Assembly (NCBI GenBank): GCA_947165685.1
Contig: CAMVBK010000008.1
Location: 34,808 to 98,807 of the forward strand
Direction: 5' to 3'
From: F23-D06 sp947165685
Lineage (GTDB): Bacteria > Bacteroidota > Bacteroidia > Bacteroidales > WCHB1-69
Length of the DNA: 64,000 nucleotides
A program made the translations under genes and the position numbers. Under the pieces are notes generated by a model. The model did no database searches and was not told where the DNA came from. It saw only the letters and a program-made list of their open reading frames with translations. Shown here piece by piece: positions 31,904 through 40,490 of the stretch (its first letter is position 1; each line of letters starts with the position of its first letter).

Positions 31904-32650
31904 TCAAAGACAAACCCGCATCATCGCCCGAATCCTCCGCGCCACCTCCTCCGGGTGGTCCACCAGCAGCTGGCCGTGGTTCATCCTCTCGAAAACCTCT
32001 ACGTGCGCATCGGGACATAACGAGAGCAAGTGTTTGACCTGCGGCTTCGCGACAAAAGCTTCCTTGGTACCGTGCCAATAGTGGATGTCGGCTCCGTGAA
32101 TAGATTCCAATTTACTGGTATATACCGACTTGTACCCATCCAACACCGCGCGGGTCTTCCCCGACGGATAGACCTTCCTGACCTCATCCAACAGCACATC
32201 GAAGTAGTGCGAGTGGAATACCCAGCGCCAGAAGCCAGTCCAGTGGTAGCAGGTCCACACGTTGAGGGCCTGGTAGTGGCGAAGCGGTCCCACGGTCCAC
32301 TTGGGCAATGGCAGCAGCGGCGCGGCATCCATGATGGCGTGGTCGATGACGATTTCGTTGCGCTCCAGCATCCGCGAGAGGATTTTCCCGCCCAAGGAGA
32401 GCCCGTAGGCAACATCCAACCGCCCACCGAGATTCTCCTGCACATAGCGGATGGCCTGCGCCGCCTGGTCATCCACGGAGGTGAAACGGGAGGGCTTGCC
32501 GAGCAGAAAGCCGTCAATATCCGCCGTTATAATGCAGAAATCCTCCTTCAGCAGTTCTACCAACGGGAGGAAAATCTCGTGCGAGACTCCCAAACCGGGA
32601 AGCAGCAGGAGGGTCGGTTTTTCGGGAATGCCGTAAAGGTGGAAGTCCAT
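31904..32650 (-). CDS. Alpha/beta hydrolase
   Basis: A 248-residue hydrolase. The oxyanion region LLLPGLGVSHEIF is at about residues 15-27, the nucleophile elbow GLSLGG has Ser 85, and a late acid/His pair is represented by ADIHYWHGTKE and ERMNHGQLLVDHPEEV (catalytic-type His near residue 229). There is no signal peptide, so it is cytoplasmic. Substrate unknown. Its start ATG 32650 fits the fold, and it ends just before the Septu promoter region. Confidence 0.83.
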   Translation of the reverse strand: MDFHLYGIPEKPTLLLLPGLGVSHEIFLPLVELLKEDFCIITADIDGFLLGKPSRFTSVDDQAAQAIRYVQENLGGRLDVAYGLSLGGKILSRMLERNEIVIDHAIMDAAPLLPLPKWTVGPLRHYQALNVWTCYHWTGFWRWVFHSHYFDVLLDEVRKVYPSGKTRAVLDGYKSVYTSKLESIHGADIHYWHGTKEAFVAKPQVKHLLSLCPDAHVEVFERMNHGQLLVDHPEEVARRIRAMMRVCL

Positions 32651-32680
32651 AAATCGATGAATTGTTTGGAATTACGGCTA

Positions 32681-33436
32681 TTAGCGCGGCTTGACAACCG
32701 ATCCGCCGGAGGCAGGGCAGTTGACGACCGGATGGCACTCATCGGAAATAGCACCGTAAGTGAGCATACTGCCGCCACTAAGCTCCACATTCAAATCTGA
32801 GCAGACCGTGACATCGGCTTTGCTGGCACCGCTCATGTGCCCTTGCACCGCCATGGCCTCAAGACGAGCGGCTTCCAACTGGCTGCCGCCACTGAGGTCG
32901 ATTTCCATCCTGCGTTGGCAGTAGCCGCCAACCGTGACAGAGGACGCGCCCGAGAGGGCAACATCAAACTTTTGGGATTTGGCATAACCCGAATAAATCG
33001 ATGCACCCGAAAGATCCATTTGGATGTCGTCGGCTGTAACATCCCCCCTAAGGACAGATGCGCCGGAAAGATCGACCGCCACATGCTCACCGAGAAGGTC
33101 ACCCGTAAACGAAGAGGCCCCGCTAAGGTCCAGTTTACGAAGAACGGCTGCCGGGATGACCGCCTTCGCCTTTCCGCTATAGTTTGTGTTCGGTTTGAAT
33201 CCGATTTGCAATTCGCCGTCAACGACTTTCACCACCACCCTGTCGTGCGCAAGCTCGCCCACGGTAACGACCACATCCTCCACCTGGTCGCTCATGGTCA
33301 CCTGAAAGCCGCCGCTGGCCTCAAGCCCTGTGAAAGGAGCATTGACGGGATAGTCTCGGGAGGTGGGAGTACCCCAGTCTTTTGTGCATCCGAAAAAAAA
33401 GATGCTCAACGACACCAGAAAGACAATGTTTTTCAT
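32681..33436 (-). CDS. GIN-domain (DUF2807) lipoprotein
   Basis: A 251-residue lipoprotein (MKNIVFLVSLSIFFFGC, Cys 17) with a right-handed beta-helix-like GIN domain. The repeated LDLSGASSFTGDLL, VDLSGASVLRGDV, MDLSGASIYSGYA, VALSGASSVTVGG and IDLSGGSQLEAARL rungs give about eight turns. DUF2807 proteins are common exported adhesin-like proteins in Bacteroidota, without defined ligands. The ATG at 33436 begins at the signal. A clean example of the family, standing alone. Confidence 0.85.
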   Translation of the reverse strand: MKNIVFLVSLSIFFFGCTKDWGTPTSRDYPVNAPFTGLEASGGFQVTMSDQVEDVVVTVGELAHDRVVVKVVDGELQIGFKPNTNYSGKAKAVIPAAVLRKLDLSGASSFTGDLLGEHVAVDLSGASVLRGDVTADDIQMDLSGASIYSGYAKSQKFDVALSGASSVTVGGYCQRRMEIDLSGGSQLEAARLEAMAVQGHMSGASKADVTVCSDLNVELSGGSMLTYGAISDECHPVVNCPASGGSVVKPR

Positions 33437-33517
33437 AATTCGATATATAAACAATTAATATTCGGCAAAAGTACAATTTTTGTTTTAACACAAGGTCATC
33501 ACGAATGGCGAGGCGTT

Positions 33518-33634
33518 TCAGGCGTGCGTGCTGCGGTAGGCTTCCAATCGTTGGCTCAACAGGTCAAGGAGTTCCTGGGGTTTCATCGACAAGCGGTAGG
33601 TAGAAATCTCATCCTTGTTTCCGATGCTTGCAAA
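33518..33634 (-). pseudogene. C-terminal gene remnant cut by a palindromic repeat
   Basis: On the minus strand an open frame reads SIGNKDEISTYRLSMKPQEL then LDLLSQRLEAYRSTHA and stops at 33518. The sequence looks protein-like but has no start or upstream body; it begins at the edge of the palindromic repeat at 33641-33711. It is probably the tail of a gene destroyed by recombination at the repeat. The remaining intergenic bases up to 33436 hold nothing else. Confidence 0.35.
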
Positions 33635-33640
33635 AAAGGA

Positions 33641-33711
33641 GAGTCTGCGTTAATCTGCGTGGTCTGCGGAAGAATAATATGCCCGCGGAATTCGCAGAAA
33701 TACGCAGATAG
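33641..33711. repeat. Palindromic intergenic repeat, copy 8 (arms in reverse order)
   Basis: Here the TCTGCG arm (GAGTCTGCGTTAATCTGCG, GTCTGCGG) comes first and the CGCAGA arm (CCCGCGGAATTCGCAGA, ACGCAGAT) second, opposite to copies 1-7. Confidence 0.7.
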
Positions 33712-33744
33712 GATATTTACAAGATTCATGAGGATAATTCAGTT

Positions 33745-35079
33745 TTATTTTCGCGAAGATTCCCGATAGAACTTCCACGTGTCGCTGTGGCCGTCGCGGT
33801 AGGTGAAGCTCCACTGCAGTTTATGGTCCGTCAGCGTGTCGAGATGGAATTTGTACTCGTAGTCGATGCTGCCGCTCACTGTCTTGATGATTTCCTGCGC
33901 CAGTTCGTCCTCTTTCTCTTTGTCGCTTTCAACCAACTCCATCCGGAAACTTTCCTTGATGCCGGCGAAGTAGAAATCCTCCCCTTCCAAGCGCCATTTG
34001 CTGGGACTGACGTAGTTGAATACATACGTCACTGTCGTGCCATCCTGAAGGGTGGCGGTATAGACCTGCCGCGCGGAGTCGAGGGCGGTGCCGTCGGGGT
34101 GGAAGTCCATCGTGCCGGTCTCATGCACTTCGAGGTGGGCACCGTTGAGGTCATAGTTGAAAGCGTGTGCATAGTCGTAATGCCCTTCAACCTTCGGCAC
34201 TTTGCCATCGGGTTCCGCTTCATGCTTCCACCAATCCTCATCAAAGGAGTACAAGAAGTCGTAATACGTACACAGAGGATCGCTTATATATGCGTGTCTG
34301 TTCCAATCAAGGTAGGGTTTCCAGCCGAAATCATAATATTCCTCGTGAGGGATAAACAATCCGCACCCGCCATCCAGCCCATTGGATTCGGGAATCCGGA
34401 AATCACCCCAGTTGCAGGTAAGCGTGTCGTTTGTGACAAGGTCAACCCATTTGCCGGCATATTGGTTGTTGCTATACCCGTCTGCAACAATCATCATAGC
34501 ATCGTAATAAACACTGTCATTATGCACTAAATAGCCATAACTTGAGCGACCTAAAAGCCGCGCAACAGGCATTGATCCTACGGATGCCTCCATCTCATAA
34601 TGGGCATAGACAGTTCCACATTCCGTCAGGTTCTTGATAAAATCATCACCAACATCACATTCGTCAAAAGTCACCGAATCGACGAGGATGCGGCCGTGGA
34701 TATAGCAGATTTCATCCTTGCAGCGAGAGCGTGCTTTCATCTGATAGACTGTTGGCGAGACTTTATACACCGTGTCGAAGTGAATATAGAAACGCTGGAA
34801 GTTGTTTCCCCTGAAGCCCAACGGCTCCGGACGGTGCAGCCAAGCGTCTTCCATAGGTTCATTGTCGTAATTGATCCATTCCTTTTTCGCGGTCTCAGTC
34901 CACCAGGAATAGATTTCGTCGGTAGGCGCCGTGTCGGGGTTGATGACCGTGGTGGAGAGATCATAACGTTTCAGGAATGATTGCTCGTGGCTTTGAGCTT
35001 GGACGGCCATACGCCCCAGCAGTAGTACCATTGCGGCCACGGTTATTATCCGTATTCTTCTGAAGAATATTGTTTTCAT
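33745..35079 (-). CDS. Exported protein, paralogue of the 10.3-kb lipoprotein
   Basis: A 444-residue exported protein with a signal peptide (MKTIFFRRIRIITVAAMVLL, cleavage near VQAQS). Its middle contains NFQRFYIHFDTV, ICYIHGRILVDSVTF, NWGDFRIPESNGLDGGCGLF, shared with the lipoprotein at 10328-11515. Unlike that protein it has no lipobox. The C-terminal 100 residues (TATLQDGTTVTYVFNYVSPS) are beta-rich. The start 35079 was chosen over the longer frame because it begins at the signal. Function unknown. Confidence 0.65.
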   Translation of the reverse strand: MKTIFFRRIRIITVAAMVLLLGRMAVQAQSHEQSFLKRYDLSTTVINPDTAPTDEIYSWWTETAKKEWINYDNEPMEDAWLHRPEPLGFRGNNFQRFYIHFDTVYKVSPTVYQMKARSRCKDEICYIHGRILVDSVTFDECDVGDDFIKNLTECGTVYAHYEMEASVGSMPVARLLGRSSYGYLVHNDSVYYDAMMIVADGYSNNQYAGKWVDLVTNDTLTCNWGDFRIPESNGLDGGCGLFIPHEEYYDFGWKPYLDWNRHAYISDPLCTYYDFLYSFDEDWWKHEAEPDGKVPKVEGHYDYAHAFNYDLNGAHLEVHETGTMDFHPDGTALDSARQVYTATLQDGTTVTYVFNYVSPSKWRLEGEDFYFAGIKESFRMELVESDKEKEDELAQEIIKTVSGSIDYEYKFHLDTLTDHKLQWSFTYRDGHSDTWKFYRESSRK

Positions 35080-35111
35080 ACTAACGATTCGTATTAAAAC
35101 TTGCTTAGAGG

Positions 35112-35801
35112 CTATTGGCAATGAAACGGGCACCGTTCGCCGATACATTGATTGTTGTCGTGGCTTCGAGCGCATTTGACCGCAGGTTTTTCCATTTGCA
35201 CCCCGAAATGTTCCTTCACGAAATCGATAGCGGTAAGGATGGCGAGATAGGAATTGCGCTTGCAGCACCGTGGTCCGCCCACCTTCCCGATGGCATCCAA
35301 CGCCTTGGAGGTCATCAGATTGGATAAACCCCACGTCTCTTGGGTGAGCGGGGTGGCCTTGGAGAGGATGGAGACGAACATGCCCGTGCTGATGCCCGCA
35401 CCGCAGGAGCCCCAAAAGCCGCACGCGCCACCCGGCACAGCCTTTCCGCGCTTCTGCATCTCCACCAAAGCCTCCTCCAATTGGATGTTGCCGCCTGCGT
35501 TTCGGTAGGCCGTGAGCAGTGCGGATCCGACCAGCACGTGATGCTCAGGCCCGTGGAAATGGCAGAACGGCTGCGACATCAGCAGGTTGATGATCTCGAT
35601 GGGATCTTTGGATCTGGAATGCAGACACACGGCCATCACCGAGTCCATCCCGGAAGTGTGGCACTCGTCGCACACAAAATGGCCCTTCACGCAACGAGTC
35701 CGACTTGCCATCTTCTTGTGGCACAGCGCACATTCCATTATTTCATCTTCTTGCAGGTACTCCAACGGGGCACCGCAGACAAGGCATTCTTCGTTTACCA
35801 T
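35112..35801 (-). CDS. DUF5714 cysteine-rich protein
   Basis: A 229-residue cytoplasmic protein with many Cys pairs: CLVCGAPL, CALCHKKM, CVKGHFVCDECHTSG in the first 50 residues (zinc-ribbon-like), then a helical domain with QPFCHFHGPEHHVLVGSALL and GGACGFWGSCGAGISTGMFV. It ends CCKRNSYLAIL and GERCPFHCQ. The pattern fits DUF5714, found in anaerobes next to radical-SAM or methyltransferase genes; metal or cofactor binding is likely. It overlaps the thioesterase gene by 7 nt, so the two are co-translated. Exact role unknown. Confidence 0.78.
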   Translation of the reverse strand: MVNEECLVCGAPLEYLQEDEIMECALCHKKMASRTRCVKGHFVCDECHTSGMDSVMAVCLHSRSKDPIEIINLLMSQPFCHFHGPEHHVLVGSALLTAYRNAGGNIQLEEALVEMQKRGKAVPGGACGFWGSCGAGISTGMFVSILSKATPLTQETWGLSNLMTSKALDAIGKVGGPRCCKRNSYLAILTAIDFVKEHFGVQMEKPAVKCARSHDNNQCIGERCPFHCQ

Positions 35802-36178
35802 TTGGACATGAATTTTTCACTATCCACCACGAACCGTTCGTGAAGGCCCTCACCGACAAGGGTTTCACCCTCGTAGCATTTCACAGAGAAGACTAGACGG
35901 CGGCGATCGACTTCGGTGAGTTCGGCCTCGCAGCGGATGGTCGCGCCCACAGGACTGGCTTTCAAGTGCTTGATGTTGACGGCGATGCCGACGGTGGTGT
36001 TGCCTTCGCCGATCTTGTCGCAGACGGCCATCAGGCAGGTTTTCTCCATCAGGGCGATCATCGCGGGGGTGGCGAACACCTCCAACGCGCCGGAGCCATA
36101 GACCGCGGCGGTGTCTTTGTGCTCCACCACCATCTGTTCGCTGTGGCGGAGACTGGTAAGGTTGTTATAATCTGTCAT
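35795..36178 (-). CDS. Hotdog-fold thioesterase (FlK-like)
   Basis: A 127-residue single-domain hotdog protein. The family pattern includes VFATPAMIALMEKTCLMAV (residues 34-52) with the catalytic-type Thr/Glu pair and the strand TTVGIAVNIKHLKASPVGAT with a conserved His (residue 70). It resembles fluoroacetyl-CoA thioesterase FlK and related acyl-CoA thioesterases. Coupled to the DUF5714 gene by a 7-nt overlap. Its first 19 codons and upstream region are duplicated at 47050-47130. Confidence 0.8.
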   Translation of the reverse strand: MTDYNNLTSLRHSEQMVVEHKDTAAVYGSGALEVFATPAMIALMEKTCLMAVCDKIGEGNTTVGIAVNIKHLKASPVGATIRCEAELTEVDRRRLVFSVKCYEGETLVGEGLHERFVVDSEKFMSKW

Positions 36179-36308
36179 AGCAGGGTGATTTGGGGTGCAA
36201 AAATATTCTTTTTTTCATTGGCTTCCCCATATCAAAAAAAATGTACTTATGCAAAGTCTCGTTATAACGATAGTTTTGTGAGATAAAACTGGAGCCATGA
36301 AACCCTGT

Positions 36309-37151
36309 TCATACAGTAAAGTTCGACAGTGTGAACAAAGGTTGGGATACGGAAAGCCCTGTGTCGGACGGTTCAAACATATAGTTTTCGTCATTTTTTT
36401 CGAACAGAGTTTCCTTGAAGCCGGCATGGTTGTCGAAGCGCATGCGTACATTGCCAGTTCCACCGAAGTTGTTCTTTTCCACCATGATGTCAGCCATGTC
36501 AATAGCGGAAGTGCCATCTTCAAAGGTGTCACATATTCTATACAAATGCGTAGTACCGTTTTCAGACATTTCGAAATCATAGGAATCACAATCGTCTTCA
36601 AAAATCTCAAAGCAGTAGTAATCAGGACGATAGACAAACATCACCATCGAAGAAAAAACCTCAATTTGCCCCATACCCCTCAAATCTGTTAATCGGGGAC
36701 GGCAACAGCCTTCACGCATTTCCTCCAGAGGATCCAATCCGGCAGTGAGTATCACCACTATCTTCAGCTTGCCTGCAGTCTGATACAGTTTCTCAACAAC
36801 CTGCGTTTGTTCTATATCCCGGTAGTGAAACCCTATCCTATTCATCACATCCATCATTTCCACAGAGGGCGCTGGCACGGTTTCCAAACTGCCTGTAATG
36901 GAGAGCTTTAGTCTTTTCATGATTTCCGACTTGTTCGATTCAAGAGACAGATACGCCGTGGGCACTTTCTGAATTACGCCGATATTGCGCAGCAACGACA
37001 CCGCAAACGCCGTCTTGCCTTCTCCGGGCCGCGCGGCGATGGTCCACAGCTGTCCTGTCCGCAGTCCGCCAGTAAGGTGGTCAAGGTGTTGGAAGCCGGT
37101 GGCGACAGAATCGCGCTCTTTGTCGGGAATAATATCTATGATTTGGTTTCG
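36309..37151 (-). pseudogene. DnaB-like helicase domain, truncated and missing its middle
   Basis: The frame is open from 37151 (after a TAA at 37152-37154) and reads NQIIDIIPDKERDSVATGFQ, then GGLRTGQLWTIAARPGEGKT (Walker A) and AFAVSLLRNIG. These are the beginning of the RecA-like domain of replicative helicase DnaB. Later it has RPRLTDLRGMGQIEVFSSMV, MFVYRPDYY and DIMVEKNNFGGTGNVRMRFD, the end of the same domain. The Walker B stretch between is absent, there is no ATG before the Walker A, and no primase-binding N-terminal domain. It is a decayed DnaB paralogue or a cut-down derivative. Confidence 0.65.
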
Positions 37152-37256
37152 TTATGATGTCGCTATTGTTCAAAGTTCAAAAATCCCTTGAGCAACCCCG
37201 TCAGGGACAAGAGTTTGGCAGTTGTGTGAAGAATTCAGGTTGACATCCGCCTTCAA

Positions 37257-37601
37257 TCAAATAAGCAAATATAAGACCAATGCCACGAAGCCGGTCCAAA
37301 GGAACGTCAACACAAGGAAGAGGACGTCGAGCCAGGCCTTGCGGATTCTTGAGAGGCGGAGCAAAGCCCATCCTGCGGCGGCCGTGAGGCCATAGCACAC
37401 CAGCGTGCTCATCACCCGCAGCCCCGGCACCAAAATAACACGGCCCGCCGGGTTGAACAGGTCTATGAACAGGACATTCAGCGGATATTGCAGCAACACG
37501 GGAACAAGCAGCGCAGCCACGATGGTCATTATCAAGAAAACGGCTTTGTGTGCTTTGCTTGGGGTGGCCGGGGTGTTGTTGGTTAATTTGTTGGGGTTCA
37601 T
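37257..37601 (-). CDS. Small membrane protein of unknown function
   Basis: A 114-residue protein with three hydrophobic segments (about residues 18-40, 48-70 and 85-112). The start 37601 leaves a short polar N-terminus (MNPNKLTNNTPATPSKAHKA). No family recognised. The spacing to neighbours (over 100 bp both sides) suggests a separate transcript. Sequence between 37155 and 37256 shows nothing. Confidence 0.5.
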   Translation of the reverse strand: MNPNKLTNNTPATPSKAHKAVFLIMTIVAALLVPVLLQYPLNVLFIDLFNPAGRVILVPGLRVMSTLVCYGLTAAAGWALLRLSRIRKAWLDVLFLVLTFLWTGFVALVLYLLI

Positions 37602-37732
37602 ACTAAAAATCATCAGACCATCCGTCATTGAGATTGACACTAATGCGTGTTTTGATATTTTTCATGACCGGAATACATTTTTCCTTAAGTTCGTTGATGA
37701 TGTACAATATACTTTTATTGATAGATCACATG

Positions 37733-38215
37733 CTATAATAAAGCAAACACGAATAACATTGTGCTAACAATAATCAATGCAACGGCAGATAAGCAGCCCG
37801 AACCTGTTGAACTCTTTACGCCATAATCTATTGGTTTTATTTCAAACAGTTCTTCTGTTAATTCCATTTCCTCTTTAATTTCTTTCATATCCCATCCCAA
37901 AGCAGTGCAGAACAATCTAAAGTCTTCTAACGCATCTCTCCTCCTACTTTGGAGTACAGGTGCGTATGTATTACATATCACCCAATGCCTTACCTCAGAA
38001 TCGGTAATAGGTCTAAGATGAGCTACAATTTGAGCGAAATTTTTCGGCATAGGAAACTTTTCGATCTCTTCTCTTGACAGTCCTAAAGTATCAAGTTTCA
38101 TCTTTCCATAAATTTCGGTCATGCTGTCAACACCTTTGTAACCTTCAAAAACCATGATTGCCGCCATAATGTAGCATCTAGTTTCTTTGCTCTGTTTACA
38201 GAGTATCTCTTTCAT
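37733..38215 (-). CDS. Unknown protein with C-terminal membrane anchor
   Basis: A 160-residue protein: a helical soluble part (LDTLGLSREEIEKFPMPKNF, DALEDFRLFCTALGWDMKEI) followed by one C-terminal hydrophobic segment (LSAVALIIVSTMLFVFALL), i.e. a tail anchor. Start 38215 was chosen by position after the previous in-frame ATG. AT-rich. No family recognised. Confidence 0.5.
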   Translation of the reverse strand: MKEILCKQSKETRCYIMAAIMVFEGYKGVDSMTEIYGKMKLDTLGLSREEIEKFPMPKNFAQIVAHLRPITDSEVRHWVICNTYAPVLQSRRRDALEDFRLFCTALGWDMKEIKEEMELTEELFEIKPIDYGVKSSTGSGCLSAVALIIVSTMLFVFALL

Positions 38216-38337
38216 ATTCAAGTTGTTTTTAATGTTGAAATTTCTCAAATCACACCCGCTCTTTTTTTTTATTTTCTACCTGTTATAGAAGCAACACGGT
38301 GGTTTCAATCAACTTTTGTTTCGTGTCGCAAAACAAA

Positions 38338-38823
38338 TCATACGCCAACTTGTTTCCCGAGTAATTCAATCTTCTGAATTACTTTCTTTATGTCATCTTC
38401 TGTATAACCAAGTTGTTCAAATATGTGAAACAGATAGCCAAATGCTTTTTCATTCTTGCAAATATCGGCAATACCGAAGCCCATGTATAATGCATTTTCT
38501 AAAGCCGCCTTGTTGTTAATAGGGAGAAGCCCATTAACAACATCTTGCACCCTGTTATGGCCACTTGTTTGGGCATAGGTGATAAACTGACTTTCTGAAA
38601 TGTTAAGCGCTTTCATCTCATACTCAATCATCTTGAGTGCCTCTTGTCTTTCTGTCATGCCTTGTGCAAAACTTATTATTGACGATTCGAATCCAAGAAT
38701 GGCCAAACGTTGTTCTGTCGTCACCCCTTCAAATAAAACCTTGTAAATATCCCCAATAGAATTTTGTTCTCTTTGAGCGTTCGTTGTTTTCTGAAAACCA
38801 AATAAATCTTTTAAAAAACCCAT
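38338..38823 (-). CDS. Unknown soluble helical protein
   Basis: A 161-residue mainly helical protein (MGFLKDLFGFQKTTNAQREQ, KALNISESQFITYAQTSGHN, ENALYMGFGIADICKNEKAF, GYTEDDIKKVIQKIELL). The N-terminal MGFLKDLFG amphipathic start is common in membrane-associated or TerB-like proteins, but I cannot assign a family. AT-rich, as the preceding gene. Nothing specific in context. Confidence 0.5.
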   Translation of the reverse strand: MGFLKDLFGFQKTTNAQREQNSIGDIYKVLFEGVTTEQRLAILGFESSIISFAQGMTERQEALKMIEYEMKALNISESQFITYAQTSGHNRVQDVVNGLLPINNKAALENALYMGFGIADICKNEKAFGYLFHIFEQLGYTEDDIKKVIQKIELLGKQVGV

Positions 38824-38954
38824 AATAATTCTTTTTTTGCCTACTCTAATTCTCCAGTTTTCGGCACCCCTGTGTTATAGCCTGTTTGTGATTAGTTAAG
38901 TTCCGCAAATTCGTTTTCGTTGCAGCGGTTGGCGCATTTTCGTGATTTTCCGTG

Positions 38955-39147
38955 GGAGATTCCGCTCGCTCACTGCGTTCGCGGCGGAATGGTGCGCACA
39001 ACCGTGTGAGACCAAGGGGGAGAAGATGGGCGGCGGAGAAAATCTGCCGTTGCCTGAACTTTTACGATCGCCGCCCATCTTCTCCCCCTTTTCCCCTGTA
39101 TGCGGCACACCATTCCGTCAGTGACGATAGGAACTGGCGGAATCTCC
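38955..39147. repeat. Nested palindrome of about 190 bp
   Basis: Outer arms GGAGATTCCGC (38955-38965) and GCGGAATCTCC (39137-39147) enclose GGAATGGTG (38985-38993) with CACCATTCC (39108-39116). Inside is a perfect 22-bp stem at 39014-39035 and 39069-39090 (core GGGGGAGAAGATGGGCGGCG). No open frame of note lies within. It could be a MITE-like element or a DNA cruciform; no target-site duplication was spotted. Confidence 0.7.
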
Positions 39148-39183
39148 TTCGTTCAAAGACAAATTTCCACGAAACAGTTTGGG

Positions 39184-40311
39184 TCAACATTGCGAAACTT
39201 GAGTGATTATCCCTGCCTCGTCCATCACCAAACTGCGGTCGAGGGGGATGTATTTTGCCTGACCGGAAGATCCCGTGATGTAGTAGTTCTTGGCCAGATC
39301 ATCGCTGAAACGGCTCACAAAGGCGGCACGGATGCGGCTGCACTTCTCGTTGATGGAGTTGCGCGTGGAATCGACCAACTCATCGATGCTTTGCTCCAAC
39401 TTGGCTGAATCACAGCGGTTTGAAATTCGGTAATAAATCCGAAGCAACTCCTCGCGGTGGTCAACCAACTCCTTAAACCGCAATCCTTTGGGATGGCGCA
39501 GGAAGAAGAAATAGACCACCTTCGAGAGTGTCGGCAAGGGGATTTCCATATCGTTGTAGTCGGGCAGGACGATGCGGTAATCCTTGGTGATGCGAAGCGG
39601 GCTCAGCTTCGGCTCAGGCGGCGCAATCAGTTTCTTGATGACAAAATCGGACACCCCAATCGAGCGCATTTCCTCGATTCGCTGCCGTATCTCGTCCGCC
39701 AGCACATCAATTCTTCCCCGGTCCGCGTTGTCTCTGGGGTCTGTGTCCACGTTCTCCCGCAAGCGGCTATAACGCAGGGACTGTTCGATAAGCGTACTAT
39801 GAAATGTATTCGAATCAAGACGAGGCACTTGCGCGATGGCGGTCAGCAATTGTTCAAATTGGGCGTCGTTGCTGTACAGAAGTGGAAACAGCGTGAAAAC
39901 ATGGCCGTCTAAAGAAGTCTCTTCATAGCGCATCAGCATGGGTGGTTCCGTGATTTGCAAAGGCAATTCGGGCATTTCGTCCTCTTTGTCTATCCTGTAG
40001 GAGAGGATTTCCCGATAGGTGTCCTGAATCCACGACGGATTGGACTTCGCCTTCTCTATCCATGCGGAATCGGTTTCCGGCCAGTTGTACTCCACAATTT
40101 GCGCCAGCTTGTCCAACATCGCCGGCAAATAGGTGAACGATTTGCCTAAAATGTTGACAGCCTTCTCCATATTCTTGTGAAAGTACCCGTCGATATCTTC
40201 ATTCGCGCACGCCTCGACATACAGCATCATGCCATATTGAGGCTTAAAAGGCAGATCCCGGCTGAACAACGCCTTCTGACGATGGACTACTTTTGGCAGT
40301 GTATCATTCAT
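39184..40311 (-). CDS. Unknown protein with C-terminal winged-helix-like region
   Basis: A 375-residue cytoplasmic protein of a type often seen in Bacteroidales but without a name. N-terminal half: MLYVEACANEDIDGYFHKNM and SWIQDTYREILSYRIDKED. C-terminal part: LSKVVYFFFLRHPKGLRFKE, LVDHREELLRIYYRISNRC and SINEKCSRIRAAFVSRF, a helix-turn-helix-like arrangement that may bind nucleic acid or a regulator. The start ATG 40311 was chosen because the longer frame runs through a G-rich run (40396-40404) with no coding character. Function unknown. Confidence 0.6.
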   Translation of the reverse strand: MNDTLPKVVHRQKALFSRDLPFKPQYGMMLYVEACANEDIDGYFHKNMEKAVNILGKSFTYLPAMLDKLAQIVEYNWPETDSAWIEKAKSNPSWIQDTYREILSYRIDKEDEMPELPLQITEPPMLMRYEETSLDGHVFTLFPLLYSNDAQFEQLLTAIAQVPRLDSNTFHSTLIEQSLRYSRLRENVDTDPRDNADRGRIDVLADEIRQRIEEMRSIGVSDFVIKKLIAPPEPKLSPLRITKDYRIVLPDYNDMEIPLPTLSKVVYFFFLRHPKGLRFKELVDHREELLRIYYRISNRCDSAKLEQSIDELVDSTRNSINEKCSRIRAAFVSRFSDDLAKNYYITGSSGQAKYIPLDRSLVMDEAGIITQVSQC

Positions 40312-40451
40312 AATATGAGCACTCTTTCTTACAATTATTAACTGGGGCAAAAATACGATATTTCGGGGGTTGAGGGAGGGGTTGCAAGGCTTGCAGGGGG
40401 GGGGCACACGAATATCCAATAGTAAAGCCGTTCTTTATTTTCTTGATTATT

Positions 40452-40480
40452 TTGTTGTTTACGAAATAATGCTATTTTTG
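40452..40480 (+). promoter_or_regulatory. Promoter of the HNH nuclease gene
   Basis: TTG at 40452-40454 and TATTTTTG at 40473-40480 (18-bp spacer) place the transcription start near 40487, only about 4 bases before the TTG start codon at 40491. Confidence 0.6.
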
Positions 40481-40490
40481 TAGTTGGATT

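Noticed and set aside
40396..40404. Run of nine G residues as a phase-variation site
   Set aside because: It lies outside any coding frame and does not overlap either promoter box nearby; no functional case can be made.
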